Assembly (NCBI RefSeq): GCF_000802235.1
Contig: NZ_JTDL01000147.1
Coordinates: 1 to 64,000, forward strand
Origin: Sinomonas humi
GTDB taxonomy: Bacteria > Actinomycetota > Actinomycetes > Actinomycetales > Micrococcaceae
Length of the DNA: 64,000 bases
Direction: 5' to 3'
The notes beneath the pieces are model-generated. The model had not been told where the DNA came from, ran no database searches, and was given only the letters and a program-made list of their open reading frames with translations. The position numbers and the translations under genes are program-made. This document shows, in pieces, positions 56,138 to 64,000 of the stretch; position 1 is the stretch's first letter; every line of letters begins with the position of its first letter.

Positions 56138-57390
56138 CAAATGACCCGGGAGAGCTCTTCCCTCACCGTCTCCATGCCGCGGAGCGCTTCACCGAAGCTC
56201 GTGCTCAGGGGCGACAGCCCCAACCGCAGCCCCTGAGGCGCCCTGAAGTCCGGGATGACGCCGCCGTCCCACAGACGCTGGGTCAGCGCCCTGAACGCCG
56301 GATGCTCGAGCGTGACGTGGCCGCCGCGACGTTCCGCTTCGGCGGGCGAGGCGAGGGTGACGCCGAGGGGCTCGAGGAGAGTCCGGTGGGCGTCGATCGC
56401 AAACTCCGTGAGCTTGACCGACTTCTCCCGGATCGCGGCGATCCCCGTCTCCTCGACGAGCGAGAGCATGTCACGCAACGGGAGCATCCCGAAGATCGGC
56501 GGAGTCCCGCTCACGAACCGCCGGATTCCGTCGGCCGGCCCGTACCCCGACGCCATCTCGAACGCTTCGCGCCGCCCGAGCCACCCTTGCACGGGCTGAC
56601 GGAACGCTTCGTGGTGCCGCTCGGCGACGTACGCGAACGCGGGCGAGCCGGGACCCCCGTTGAGGTACTTGTAGGTGCAGCCGGCGGCGAAGTCGACCCC
56701 CCATTCGTCGAGGGCCACGGGGACCGATCCCGCGGAATGGCACAGGTCCCAGACGATGAGGGCCCCCGCCCGATGTGCGAGTTCGGTGATTGCGGGGCCG
56801 TCTGCGAGGTAGCCGGAGCGGTAGGCAACGTGGCTCAGCACGACGACGGCGGTCCGTTCCGTGATGGCCTCGGCGGCCTGCGTCGGGGTCACCCCGGATG
56901 ACGGGTCGGCCTTGATCCACCTAATCGTGAGGCCGCGCTCGGCCGCGATGCCCTCGACAAGATAGCGGTCCGTGGGGAAGTTGTCCGTGTCGGCAATGAT
57001 CTCCGTCCGGCTGCTCTCCAGGCCACCCGCGAGCTCCACGGCTGCTCGGATCAGCTTGTACAGATTGACGGTAGTCGAGTCCGCGATGACCGTCTGGCCG
57101 GGGCCGGCACCGAGGCACGCCGCCCCGAGCCTGTCGCCGAGCACGAACGGCTCATCGAGCCAGCGCTCGTCCCAGCCGCGGATGAGGCGGCCGCCCCAGT
57201 CTTCGTCGATGAAGCGGCGCACCTCCTCGGCGGTCCTCCGCAGAGGACGTCCGAGGGAGTTGCCATCGAGATAGGCGACGAGGCCTTCGGACTCGACGAA
57301 CAGGGCGCCGTAGGGCGCGAGGGGGTCCTCGGCGTCAAGCTCCGCCGCACGGTTCGCGAGTTCCAACGACCCGGTTGCGAGCTTGCTCAC
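56137..57390 (-). CDS. kynU: Kynureninase
   Basis: PLP enzyme that cleaves kynurenine to anthranilate and alanine. The 417-residue protein has [10 protein letters not shown] near residue 40, DSTTVNLYK near 104, WDLCHSAG near 214 and the PLP lysine K241 in [12 protein letters not shown]. The GTG start overlaps the kynA stop (GTGA). It is last in ribF-kynA-kynU. Kynurenine formamidase, which should act between the two, is not in the window. Confidence 0.95.
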   Translation of the reverse strand: MSKLATGSLELANRAAELDAEDPLAPYGALFVESEGLVAYLDGNSLGRPLRRTAEEVRRFIDEDWGGRLIRGWDERWLDEPFVLGDRLGAACLGAGPGQTVIADSTTVNLYKLIRAAVELAGGLESSRTEIIADTDNFPTDRYLVEGIAAERGLTIRWIKADPSSGVTPTQAAEAITERTAVVVLSHVAYRSGYLADGPAITELAHRAGALIVWDLCHSAGSVPVALDEWGVDFAAGCTYKYLNGGPGSPAFAYVAERHHEAFRQPVQGWLGRREAFEMASGYGPADGIRRFVSGTPPIFGMLPLRDMLSLVEETGIAAIREKSVKLTEFAIDAHRTLLEPLGVTLASPAEAERRGGHVTLEHPAFRALTQRLWDGGVIPDFRAPQGLRLGLSPLSTSFGEALRGMETVREELSRVI

Positions 57391-58244
57391 CGCCCGACCT
57401 CCGTCCGCACGGCGAAGAGTTCTGGGAAGAACGTGAGGTCGAGGGCCTTGCGCAGGAATCCGACCCCGCTCGAGCCGCCCGTTCCAGTCTTCATGCCGAT
57501 AGTGCGTTGGACCGTCCGGAGGTGGCGGAAGCGCCAGAGCTGGAAATTGTCCTCGAGGTCCACGAGCTCCTCGCAGGTCTCGTACGCGGACCAGTGCTGC
57601 TCGGCGTCCTCGTAGACCTCCTTGAACAGTGGCACGAGCCCTTCACAGAAGGTGTGGGCGAGGCGGACGTCCCGTTCGAGGACTTCAGCCGGAACCGCGT
57701 AGCCGTGGCGGGAAAGGTACCTGAGGAACTCGTCGTACAGGCTCGGCGCATCGAGGAGCTCCTCGAGCTGGGCCCGCATCGCGGGTTCACCGTCGAACAC
57801 GGGGAGCATCCCGGCGTTCTTGTTGCCGAGAATGAATTCCACGCAGCGGTACTGGCCCGATTGGAACCCCGAAGCGTGGCCGAGGAAGCCCCGAAACTGC
57901 GCGTACTCGTGTGGTGTGAGGGTTGCGAGGACGCTCCACTGCTCGGTGAGGGTCTTCTGGATGTGCTTGACCCTGGCAATTGCCTTGAGCGCCGCCCCGA
58001 GGTTGTCCTCGCGGAGCCACCCGCACGCACTTTGCAGCTCGTGGAGAACGAGCTTGAGCCACAGCTCCGTGGTCTGGTGCTGGATGATGAAGAGGAGTTC
58101 GTCGTGGTGCTCGGGGACGCTCACGGGGTGCTGCGCGTTCAGGAGCCGATCGAGGTCAAGGTAGCCGCTGTATGTCATACGGCCTGCGAGGTCGCGCACG
58201 ATGCTGTCTTCGAGCGCCCGGGTATTCGTTGTGAGATCTGTCAC
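57387..58244 (-). CDS. kynA: Tryptophan 2,3-dioxygenase
   Basis: Heme dioxygenase that opens the indole ring of tryptophan to N-formylkynurenine. The 285-residue protein has [37 protein letters not shown] and the C-terminal [17 protein letters not shown], all conserved in TDO. The GTG start overlaps the ribF stop (GTGA), so tryptophan breakdown is coupled to flavin synthesis in one mRNA. Confidence 0.96.
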   Translation of the reverse strand: MTDLTTNTRALEDSIVRDLAGRMTYSGYLDLDRLLNAQHPVSVPEHHDELLFIIQHQTTELWLKLVLHELQSACGWLREDNLGAALKAIARVKHIQKTLTEQWSVLATLTPHEYAQFRGFLGHASGFQSGQYRCVEFILGNKNAGMLPVFDGEPAMRAQLEELLDAPSLYDEFLRYLSRHGYAVPAEVLERDVRLAHTFCEGLVPLFKEVYEDAEQHWSAYETCEELVDLEDNFQLWRFRHLRTVQRTIGMKTGTGGSSGVGFLRKALDLTFFPELFAVRTEVGR

Positions 58245-59230
58245 CCAGCAAGCGTAGCGAGAATCCGGCGAGCCTGATCGACGTCGACCTTCATCTGCTC
58301 GACGAGCGCCTCCGGCCCGCGGTAGGCGACCATGCCCCGCAGCCGCTCGACGAACTCTACCGCGACCCGCTGCCCGTACAGGTCGAAGTCCTCGGGTGCC
58401 TCGTCAGGGCGATCGATCACGTGGGCCTCCACCTGGCGCGTGACGCCCACGAACGTGGGGTTCGACCCGACGGAGATCGCCGCGGGCCAACGGGTCCCGG
58501 CCTCGTCCACGAGCCACCCGGCGTAGATCCCGTCGGAGGGGATGTGGCCGATCGAGTCGTGGTCCAGATTCGCCGTCGGGAAGCCGAGCGCACGCCCCCG
58601 CGCGGCACCGTGGACCACTTTGCCGTGCATCGTGTGCGGACGGCCCAGGATCTCAGCAGCGGTGTGGACGTCGCCGCGATCGAGAGCTTCGCGGACCCAG
58701 GTGGAGGAGCAGCGCCGCTGCGCGCCCTCGTCCTCCGTGAGGGGTCCGGGATCCTTCTCGCGGAACTCCTCGACCACCACGACGTCAAAGCCGTACCGGC
58801 GGCCGAGATCCTGCATCGTGGACAGGTCGCCTGCATTCCCCCGTCCGAACCGAACGTCGTGGCCGACGACGACGGCGCTCGTGTGCAGTCCGTCGACGAA
58901 GACATTCCGCACGAATTCCTCGGGCGTCTGCGCCGCGAATTCAAGCGTGTAGTGGAGAACGAGCACGGCCTCGAGCCCGTACCCCCCAAGGGCCGCGATC
59001 CTGTCGTCGATCCCCATGATGAGATCAGGCGCCGTATCCGGACGGTGCACCCGTGCGGGATGGGGGTCGAACGTCACCGCAACCGGCTTGCTGCCCGTCT
59101 CGCGGGCCGTGCGCACAAGCGCGGCAAGGACCTGCTGGTGTCCGCGGTGCACGCCGTCGAAGTTGCCGATGGTGACCGCAGCCCGCCCGAAATCGTCAGG
59201 GACCTCGTCCAGCCCGCGCCAGATCTGCAC
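58241..59230 (-). CDS. ribF: Bifunctional riboflavin kinase/FAD synthetase
   Basis: Makes FMN and FAD from riboflavin. The N-terminal adenylyltransferase (about 15-185) has [17 protein letters not shown] and [11 protein letters not shown]. The C-terminal kinase (about 195-325) has [13 protein letters not shown]. The 329-residue form starts at GTG 59230 ([15 protein letters not shown]), with AGGA 6 bases upstream; the frame is open 18 codons further. It normally follows truB; here two small membrane genes intervene. Confidence 0.94.
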   Translation of the reverse strand: MQIWRGLDEVPDDFGRAAVTIGNFDGVHRGHQQVLAALVRTARETGSKPVAVTFDPHPARVHRPDTAPDLIMGIDDRIAALGGYGLEAVLVLHYTLEFAAQTPEEFVRNVFVDGLHTSAVVVGHDVRFGRGNAGDLSTMQDLGRRYGFDVVVVEEFREKDPGPLTEDEGAQRRCSSTWVREALDRGDVHTAAEILGRPHTMHGKVVHGAARGRALGFPTANLDHDSIGHIPSDGIYAGWLVDEAGTRWPAAISVGSNPTFVGVTRQVEAHVIDRPDEAPEDFDLYGQRVAVEFVERLRGMVAYRGPEALVEQMKVDVDQARRILATLAG

Positions 59231-59283
59231 CGTGTTCCTCGCCTCCGTCCTCACCTCATCACCCATGTCTCGCGACCCCCACA

Positions 59284-59733
59284 CTACCGGGTCGCGCTCC
59301 CCCGCCGCGGCCGGTTGAACCAGAGCCAGGTGAGCCCGACGAACGGCAGGATGAGCGGGACGAAGCCGTAGCCCTTGCCGTAGACGCTCCAGACAGTGTC
59401 CTGCTGGAAGTCCTGGGGGACGAGGACGCTCAGCGTCCCGACTACGAGCACGCCAAGCAGCTCAACGAGCACGGCGCCGCACGTGACATACCAGCTCGTC
59501 ACTCCCTTCCTCGCCATCGCGACCGTAGCGACGATGTAGACGACGGCGGCCACAGCACTCAGGACGTAAGCGAGCGGCGCCTCGGAGAACTTGGTCGCGA
59601 TCTGGAAGCCCGCCCGGGCCGTGGCGGACAGGGCGAAGATGCCGTAGATCGCGACGATGATCCGGCCAAGGCCCCTGCTTCGGGTGCTGGGCGAGTGTTC
59701 AGTGGTCTCAGACACGTCTTCAGAACGCTCCAT
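59284..59733 (-). CDS. Small integral membrane protein, four helices
   Basis: A 149-residue protein with an N-terminal Ser/Thr-rich tail and about four transmembrane helices (25-45, 55-75, 82-105 and 122-140). It ends WFNRPRRGSATR. No recognised domain; similar pairs of small membrane genes lie between truB and ribF in Arthrobacter relatives, as far as I recall. It overlaps the next upstream gene by 14 bases. Confidence 0.72.
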   Translation of the reverse strand: MERSEDVSETTEHSPSTRSRGLGRIIVAIYGIFALSATARAGFQIATKFSEAPLAYVLSAVAAVVYIVATVAMARKGVTSWYVTCGAVLVELLGVLVVGTLSVLVPQDFQQDTVWSVYGKGYGFVPLILPFVGLTWLWFNRPRRGSATR

Positions 59734-60085
59734 TCCAAATCTGCTCCATGCGGAACAGCATGACGAATACGGTTATCGGCACAGCCGCCAGGACGAGATT
59801 GCTCCAGCGCGTCTTGTCGAGGATTGCCCACCAGAAGGCCGCGATGGGCAGGATGAAGGCGGTGATGAGGTAGCCCCAGAATTCCCAGGGCTCGCCTCGG
59901 ATCGCCTCCCCCGCAGCCTGCCGTACGCCCGAGGCCACACCGAAGACTACGAGGAAGAGCTCGACGGCGGCGACCGAGACGATCGCGGCGTCGCCGGGAT
60001 AGCGCTTGGTCACAGTCGCGAAGATGCAGATGACGGCCGAGACGGCGCAGATCGCGGTCCCGATCCAGAAGAACGGGTCAGTCAC
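59720..60085 (-). CDS. Small integral membrane protein, four helices
   Basis: A 121-residue protein with four transmembrane helices (about 5-25, 33-55, 68-88 and 96-112) and little else. The sequence starts MTDPFFWIGTAICAVSAVIC. Function unknown. Its ATG overlaps the truB stop by 4 bases, and its 3' end overlaps the next membrane protein, so truB, both membrane proteins and probably ribF share a transcript. Confidence 0.75.
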   Translation of the reverse strand: MTDPFFWIGTAICAVSAVICIFATVTKRYPGDAAIVSVAAVELFLVVFGVASGVRQAAGEAIRGEPWEFWGYLITAFILPIAAFWWAILDKTRWSNLVLAAVPITVFVMLFRMEQIWNGAF

Positions 60086-60975
60086 TCGGCCAGCTCTCCC
60101 CCTCGAGCGGCGAAGACGAGCTCCGGCCTGGCCGCTGGACCGGCGTCCTTGAGGAGCGCGACCAGGCTGCCGTCGGGGGCGAACGCGGCGGTCACTGCAT
60201 TGCGCCCGGTCGCAGCAATGCGACGGCCGAACGAGAGCTCGACCGCCTCGTCGTCGCTCAGCTCCCGCACCGGCAGGAGCGCCCTCGCTGCCTCGGCGAG
60301 GGGAAGCACCTTGAAGTCCTCGGCAAGCGCCTCGAGCGTGTGTGCCTCGTGGATGCCGTAGGGCCCGACCTCGGTCCGGCGGAGAGCCGTCAGATGGCCG
60401 CCGACTTCGAGCGCCAGCCCCAGATCCCGCGCAAGAGCCCGGACGTACGTGCCGGAGGAGCAGTGGACCGTTGCGTCGACGTCGAGCACGCGGCCACCAC
60501 GTTCTCGGCGGATGTCGTGGATCTCGAACGAATGCACCGTGATTGGACGAGCCTCGAGCTCGACGCTCTCACCCGCCCGGACCCGTGCATACGAACGCTG
60601 CCCAGCCACCTTGATGGCGCTGACGCTGCTCGGGACCTGCAGAATCTCGCCCGTGAGACGCTGGGCAGCCGAGCGGATCTGTTCCTCGGTCACGGCCGCG
60701 GCGATGGTCTCGGAGACCACCTCACCCTCCGCGTCGTCCGTGACCGTGCTCTGCCCGAGGCGCATTGTCGCCGTGTAGGTCTTGGAGGTCCCCACGATGT
60801 AGGAGAGGAGCCGAGTCGCGCGGTTGATGCCGACGACCAGGACGCCCGTGGCCATCGGGTCAAGCGTCCCCGCGTGGCCCACTTTCCGGGTGCCGGCCAG
60901 ACGACGGATGCGGCCGACGACGTCGTGGCTCGTCCATCCCTGTGGTTTGTCGACGATCACGAGTCCAGAAAGCAC
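60082..60975 (-). CDS. truB: tRNA pseudouridine(55) synthase
   Basis: Makes pseudouridine 55 in the T-loop of tRNAs. The 297-residue protein has the catalytic Asp in GTLDPMATGVLVV, KPQGWTSHDVV at the N-terminus, and a C-terminal PUA-like domain. The GTG start at 60975 has TATACT (60983-60988) 7 bases upstream and begins LSGLVIVDKPQGW; the frame is open 31 codons further without homology. Confidence 0.95.
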   Translation of the reverse strand: MLSGLVIVDKPQGWTSHDVVGRIRRLAGTRKVGHAGTLDPMATGVLVVGINRATRLLSYIVGTSKTYTATMRLGQSTVTDDAEGEVVSETIAAAVTEEQIRSAAQRLTGEILQVPSSVSAIKVAGQRSYARVRAGESVELEARPITVHSFEIHDIRRERGGRVLDVDATVHCSSGTYVRALARDLGLALEVGGHLTALRRTEVGPYGIHEAHTLEALAEDFKVLPLAEAARALLPVRELSDDEAVELSFGRRIAATGRNAVTAAFAPDGSLVALLKDAGPAARPELVFAARGGELAE

Positions 60976-61034
60976 GCCTCCCAGTATATGGAGCGAGAAG
61001 CATGCTCCCGCCTCAGTGATGCTTCCCCAACAGG

Positions 61035-61526
61035 TCAGTACTCGATGCGCCCTTCGAAGGCGTTCCACGCCTCGAACGGGGCAACGCGCCGATCGACACT
61101 GGCGCGGGCGACCGGCATGAGCGACCGGTCCGTACCGGCCAAGTACTCATAGAAGACGGCATCGTCGAAACCTGCCGCCTCGGCGTCATACCGATCTGCA
61201 GCGAAGAAGACTGCAGAGATGCGGGCCCACAGGGCGGCGGCAAGGCACAGCGGGCACGGTTCGCAGCTCGTGTACAGGACCGCGCCGTGAAGGTCGAAGT
61301 CCTGCGTTGCGGCGGCGGCGCGGCGGATCGCGACGACTTCCGCGTGGGCGGTCGGATCGTGGTCTCGGGTCACACGGTTCATCCCCTCGAAGACGCTTCC
61401 GTCCGGCATCACGACCACTGCACCGAAGGGCCCTCCGCCTTCCAGGACGTTCGACACGGCGAGTTCGATGGCCCGCTCGAGGTACCTCGCTCGATCGGCG
61501 GCTCCGGCCCCAAGATCCTGCGCCAT
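61035..61526 (-). CDS. Nucleoside deaminase (guanine deaminase-like)
   Basis: A 163-residue zinc deaminase of the CMP/dCMP deaminase superfamily. HAEVVAI gives the zinc His and catalytic Glu; SCEPCPLCLAA gives the two zinc cysteines. The C-terminal DDAVFYEYLAG and EAWNAF resemble guanine deaminases rather than TadA, so a purine-base substrate is likelier than tRNA. The ATG at 61526 has TACCAT (61534-61539) 7 bases upstream. It separates truB from the secreted propeller gene. Confidence 0.82.
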   Translation of the reverse strand: MAQDLGAGAADRARYLERAIELAVSNVLEGGGPFGAVVVMPDGSVFEGMNRVTRDHDPTAHAEVVAIRRAAAATQDFDLHGAVLYTSCEPCPLCLAAALWARISAVFFAADRYDAEAAGFDDAVFYEYLAGTDRSLMPVARASVDRRVAPFEAWNAFEGRIEY

Positions 61527-61628
61527 GCCGCCCATGGTAACGGCGCGGCCGCCAAGCTAGAGTGTGCCACGGGTGGGGAACCTGCTGTTCGGCCTCGGGT
61601 CACCTCTGACGCACCAGGAGTGATCCCA

Positions 61629-62723
61629 ATGAAGAAAACACTTGTCGTCTTTGTCGTCGGCTTCCTGCTGACGGCTCCAGTCGGCACGGCTGCCGCAGCT
61701 CCGCCGTCGTCCTCTGTGAAGGACCACGAGCCGACGGTGGTGACGCAGGGGCTTGGGGGGCCACTGCATCTTTCCGTGGGCCCGGGCCGAGCGGTGACCG
61801 TCTCGGAGGAGTTCGCCGGGCGCCTCACGCGTGTCTCCGACGAAACCAGCCGAACGGTCTACTCCGCTCCGGAGTGGGACGTCGCGGGCTCGGACGCCCA
61901 GGGAAGCACGACGTACTTCGTCGAGAGCCAAGGCGCTGGGCCCGACGACCCGCGTCCCCTCGCAGGCTCGCTCAAGTCGATCGATGCAAAGGGAACCGTC
62001 AGGACGGTCACCGACCAGCTCGGAGCCTTCGAGACGGCGAACAATCCGGACGGAAACGTTGCCTATGGGGTACCGGCAACAGCGCCCGCGGAATGCCTCG
62101 CCCAGCTCGGCAGCCTCGGCGTCCCGGCCTCTTACACGGGCGAGACCGACTCGCATCCCTACGCCGTGGCGGTGTCCGGGAACACGGCCTACGTCGCTGA
62201 CGCCGGTGGAAACGACCTGCTCGCGGTGAACCTCACAACGGGTTCCATACGCAAGGTCGCCGTCCTGCCGGGAGCCTCCGTCCCGGTCACGAGCGAGATC
62301 GCGGCCGCGCTGGGGGCGCCGGCATGCGCCGGTCAGACGTACACCTTCGAGCCGGTGCCCACCGATGTCGCCATAGGCCCCGACGGTTGGCTCTACGTCT
62401 CCTCGCTCCCCGGAGGCCCCGAGGACGCCAGTCTCGGAGCCAACGGCTCGATCCTGCGCGTGAATCCATGGACGGGCGCGGCCCAACGCTGGGTTGACGG
62501 GCTTGTGAGCCCGACCGGGATCGCGTTCGACGGGCGTGGGAACCTGTTCGTCGCGTCGCTGTTCGGACCGGGGATCTACCGGGTCCCGGCCGGCACCGCG
62601 ACCCCGTCGCTATTCCTCGACGTCGCGCAGCCGGCTGACGTTGCGGTCAGCGGCAACACTCTCTACGCCACTACGGAGGCCCTCGGAAACGGCGCGCTCA
62701 TCGCGGTCCGCTTGGAGCCTTAG
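61629..62723 (+). CDS. Secreted ScyD/ScyE family beta-propeller protein
   Basis: A 364-residue exported protein with a clear signal peptide (MKKTLVVFVVGFLLTAPVG, cut near AAAAPP). Repeats such as PLHLSVGPGRAVTVSEEFAG, SHPYAVAVSGNTAYVADAGG and PTDVAIGPDGWLYVSSLPGG form an NHL-like propeller of the ScyD/ScyE type. The name comes from cyanobacterial scytonemin genes; the role in actinobacteria is unknown. AGGAG lies 9 bases before the ATG. It is the only plus-strand gene in the truB-infB block, so it looks like a later insertion in an otherwise conserved order. Confidence 0.8.
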   Translation: MKKTLVVFVVGFLLTAPVGTAAAAPPSSSVKDHEPTVVTQGLGGPLHLSVGPGRAVTVSEEFAGRLTRVSDETSRTVYSAPEWDVAGSDAQGSTTYFVESQGAGPDDPRPLAGSLKSIDAKGTVRTVTDQLGAFETANNPDGNVAYGVPATAPAECLAQLGSLGVPASYTGETDSHPYAVAVSGNTAYVADAGGNDLLAVNLTTGSIRKVAVLPGASVPVTSEIAAALGAPACAGQTYTFEPVPTDVAIGPDGWLYVSSLPGGPEDASLGANGSILRVNPWTGAAQRWVDGLVSPTGIAFDGRGNLFVASLFGPGIYRVPAGTATPSLFLDVAQPADVAVSGNTLYATTEALGNGALIAVRLEP

Positions 62724-62738
62724 CAGTCACCCGTGGGC

Positions 62739-63212
62739 CTACTCAGCGTCGAACTCGGACTCGTGCTCGACGTCGTCGGCGTCCTCGCCGCGGATCTCCG
62801 GCTTGCGGTAGGGATCCGGATCTCCCGCTGGCCGAGCGCGCTCGGCCAGCCGGGCCACCTCTTCGTCATGGGCGCGCGCCTGCCGGAGGAGGTCCTCGAC
62901 GTGCGAAGCATTGACAGGCACCTCGTCGGCGACGAATTCGAGGGTGGGTGTGAGCCGAATCGTGAGGTTGCGGCCGACTTCGCGGCGCAGGACGCCCTTC
63001 TTGGCCTCGAGCACCTCCCGTGCGCCTTCCTGGGCGACGGAGTCGCCTAGGACGGTGTAGTACACGGTCGCGTGCTGGAGATCGTTAGTCACGCGGGCGT
63101 CGGTGATGGTGATCGCCTCGGCACGCTCGTCCTTGACGGCCTTGCGCAGCGCCTCGGCGACGACCACTTTGATCCGCTGCGCGAGCCGCGCAGCGCGGGC
63201 CGGATCGGCCAT
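62739..63212 (-). CDS. rbfA: Ribosome-binding factor A
   Basis: A 157-residue KH-type protein that assists late maturation of the 30S subunit. LAQRIKVVVAEALRK, ITDARVTNDLQHATVYYTVLG and RLTPTLEFVADEVPVNASHVEDLL are typical. An acidic tail of about 25 residues follows. It lies 64 bases after infB in the expected order. Confidence 0.95.
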   Translation of the reverse strand: MADPARAARLAQRIKVVVAEALRKAVKDERAEAITITDARVTNDLQHATVYYTVLGDSVAQEGAREVLEAKKGVLRREVGRNLTIRLTPTLEFVADEVPVNASHVEDLLRQARAHDEEVARLAERARPAGDPDPYRKPEIRGEDADDVEHESEFDAE

Positions 63213-63276
63213 GGAAACTCCTTAGATGAACTGGGAAGGGGCCCCGCAGCCGCGGGACCCCTTCTCGACGGACGCG

Positions 63277-64000
63277 TCAGGCGCGCGGCTTCTCGCGCAT
63301 CTCGAACGTCTCGATGACGTCCTCGAGCTGGATGTCGTTGAACGAGCCGAGGCCGATACCGCATTCGAAGCCCTCGCGGACCTCGGTCGCGTCGTCCTTG
63401 AACCGCTTGAGCGAGTCGATCGCGAGGTTCTCCGCAACGACCACGCCACCGCGCAGGAGGCGGGCCTTGGAATTGCGGCGGATGATCCCGCTGCGAACGA
63501 TCGAACCGGCGATGTTGCCGAACTTGGACGAACGGAAGATCTCGCGCACCTCGGCGGTACCGAGCTGCACTTCCTCGTACTCCGGCTTGAGCATGCCCTT
63601 GAGAGCGAGCTCGATGTCCTCGATCGCCGCGTAGATCACGGAGTAGAACCGCATGTCCACGCCCTCGCGGTCCGCGAGTTCGGCCACACGCTCCGCTGGG
63701 CGGACGTTGAAGCCGATGATGATCGCGTTGTCGACCGTCGCGAGGTTGACATCGTTCTGGGTGATCGCGCCGACGCCGCGGTGGATGACGCGGAGCTGCA
63801 CTTCCTCGCCCACATCGATCTTGAGCAACGAGTCCTCGAGCGCCTCGACGGCACCGGAGACGTCGCCCTTGAGGATGAGGTTGAGGGTGTCGATCTTGCC
63901 CTCTGCCACAGCCTTGTCGAAGTCCTCGAGGCTGATCCGCTTCCGGCGCTTGGCCAGCTGCGCGTTCCGCTCGGCGGCCTCGCGCTTCTCCGCGATCTGA
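63277..64000 (-). CDS. infB: Translation initiation factor IF-2, C-terminal part
   Basis: The 3' end of infB; the 5' part with the G domain lies beyond base 64000. The visible 240 or so residues cover domains III and IV (C1/C2): [41 protein letters not shown], and the fMet-tRNA-binding C2 barrel ending FEMREKPRA. Domain IV places initiator tRNA on the 30S subunit. The sequence enters the window in frame with [19 protein letters not shown], the helix before domain III. Confidence 0.96.
   Translation of the reverse strand, partial: QIAEKREAAERNAQLAKRRKRISLEDFDKAVAEGKIDTLNLILKGDVSGAVEALEDSLLKIDVGEEVQLRVIHRGVGAITQNDVNLATVDNAIIIGFNVRPAERVAELADREGVDMRFYSVIYAAIEDIELALKGMLKPEYEEVQLGTAEVREIFRSSKFGNIAGSIVRSGIIRRNSKARLLRGGVVVAENLAIDSLKRFKDDATEVREGFECGIGLGSFNDIQLEDVIETFEMREKPRA

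Overview
The window is a GC-rich, gene-dense chromosomal segment from an actinobacterium. Gene order (pheST, rplT-rpmI-infC, priA-hisH-hisB-hisC, lexA, dinG-hflX, dapF-miaA-miaB, recX-recA, clgR-cinA-pgsA-ftsK-rnj-dapA, dapB, pnp-rpsO, ribF, truB, rbfA-infB) matches what I know of the Micrococcaceae (Arthrobacter/Sinomonas relatives). A PriA-type HisA, mycobacterial-type LexA boxes and many promoters with no 5' leader also fit. The genus is inference. Most genes lie on the minus strand. No gene-free stretch exceeds 300 bases; the largest gaps (11142-11414, 31042-31291, 55493-55724, 17961-18191) hold leaders, promoters, LexA boxes or hairpins. I saw no tRNA, rRNA, CRISPR array, insertion sequence or prophage.

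Layout: 1-308 is a broken join between an MFS transporter fragment and the tail of an M1 aminopeptidase. 298-4551 holds a phosphopantetheinyl transferase and pheTS. 4649-9158 carries a SIMPL protein, an SOS-linked radical SAM protein, a NUDIX hydrolase, a DUF2171 protein, a cation diffusion facilitator and an rRNA methyltransferase. 9174-11414 is the infC-rpmI-rplT translation operon, with an ATT start codon for infC and several RNA hairpins. 11415-17493 holds a DUF1844 protein, an MFS transporter, SseB and the late histidine genes with a 51-residue membrane protein embedded. 17583-30103 is a DNA-damage and tRNA-modification block: a LysM protein divergent from lexA, dinG, hflX, an rRNA methyltransferase, dapF, miaA, miaB, a wall hydrolase, recX, recA and a DUF3046 protein.

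30155-42406 contains a MarR regulator, clgR, cinA, pgsA, ftsK, RNase J, dapA, a nitrilase-family amidase, a small LexA-controlled ORF, an acyltransferase-like membrane protein, a lipoprotein, a TPR protein and dapB. 42430-48106 is a molybdenum cofactor cluster wrapped around a membrane-anchored sulfite-oxidase-type enzyme. 48122-51857 holds a beta-propeller protein, a LolA/RseB-like lipoprotein-carrier-type protein and a two-gene ABC transporter. 51854-64000 holds an M16 peptidase, pnp, rpsO, a kynurenine-pathway pair coupled to ribF, two small membrane proteins, truB, a deaminase, a secreted ScyD/ScyE-type propeller protein, rbfA and the 3' part of infB.

Two regulatory themes stand out. First, five LexA-box-like palindromes sit at lexA, its divergent LysM neighbour, recA, the radical SAM gene and an unrecognised 76-residue ORF; at the last, the box lies exactly between a -35 and a -10 element. 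Second, about eighteen genes have a TANNNT hexamer ending five to seven bases before their start codon, the geometry of leaderless transcripts. I used this to choose several starts, including GTG starts.
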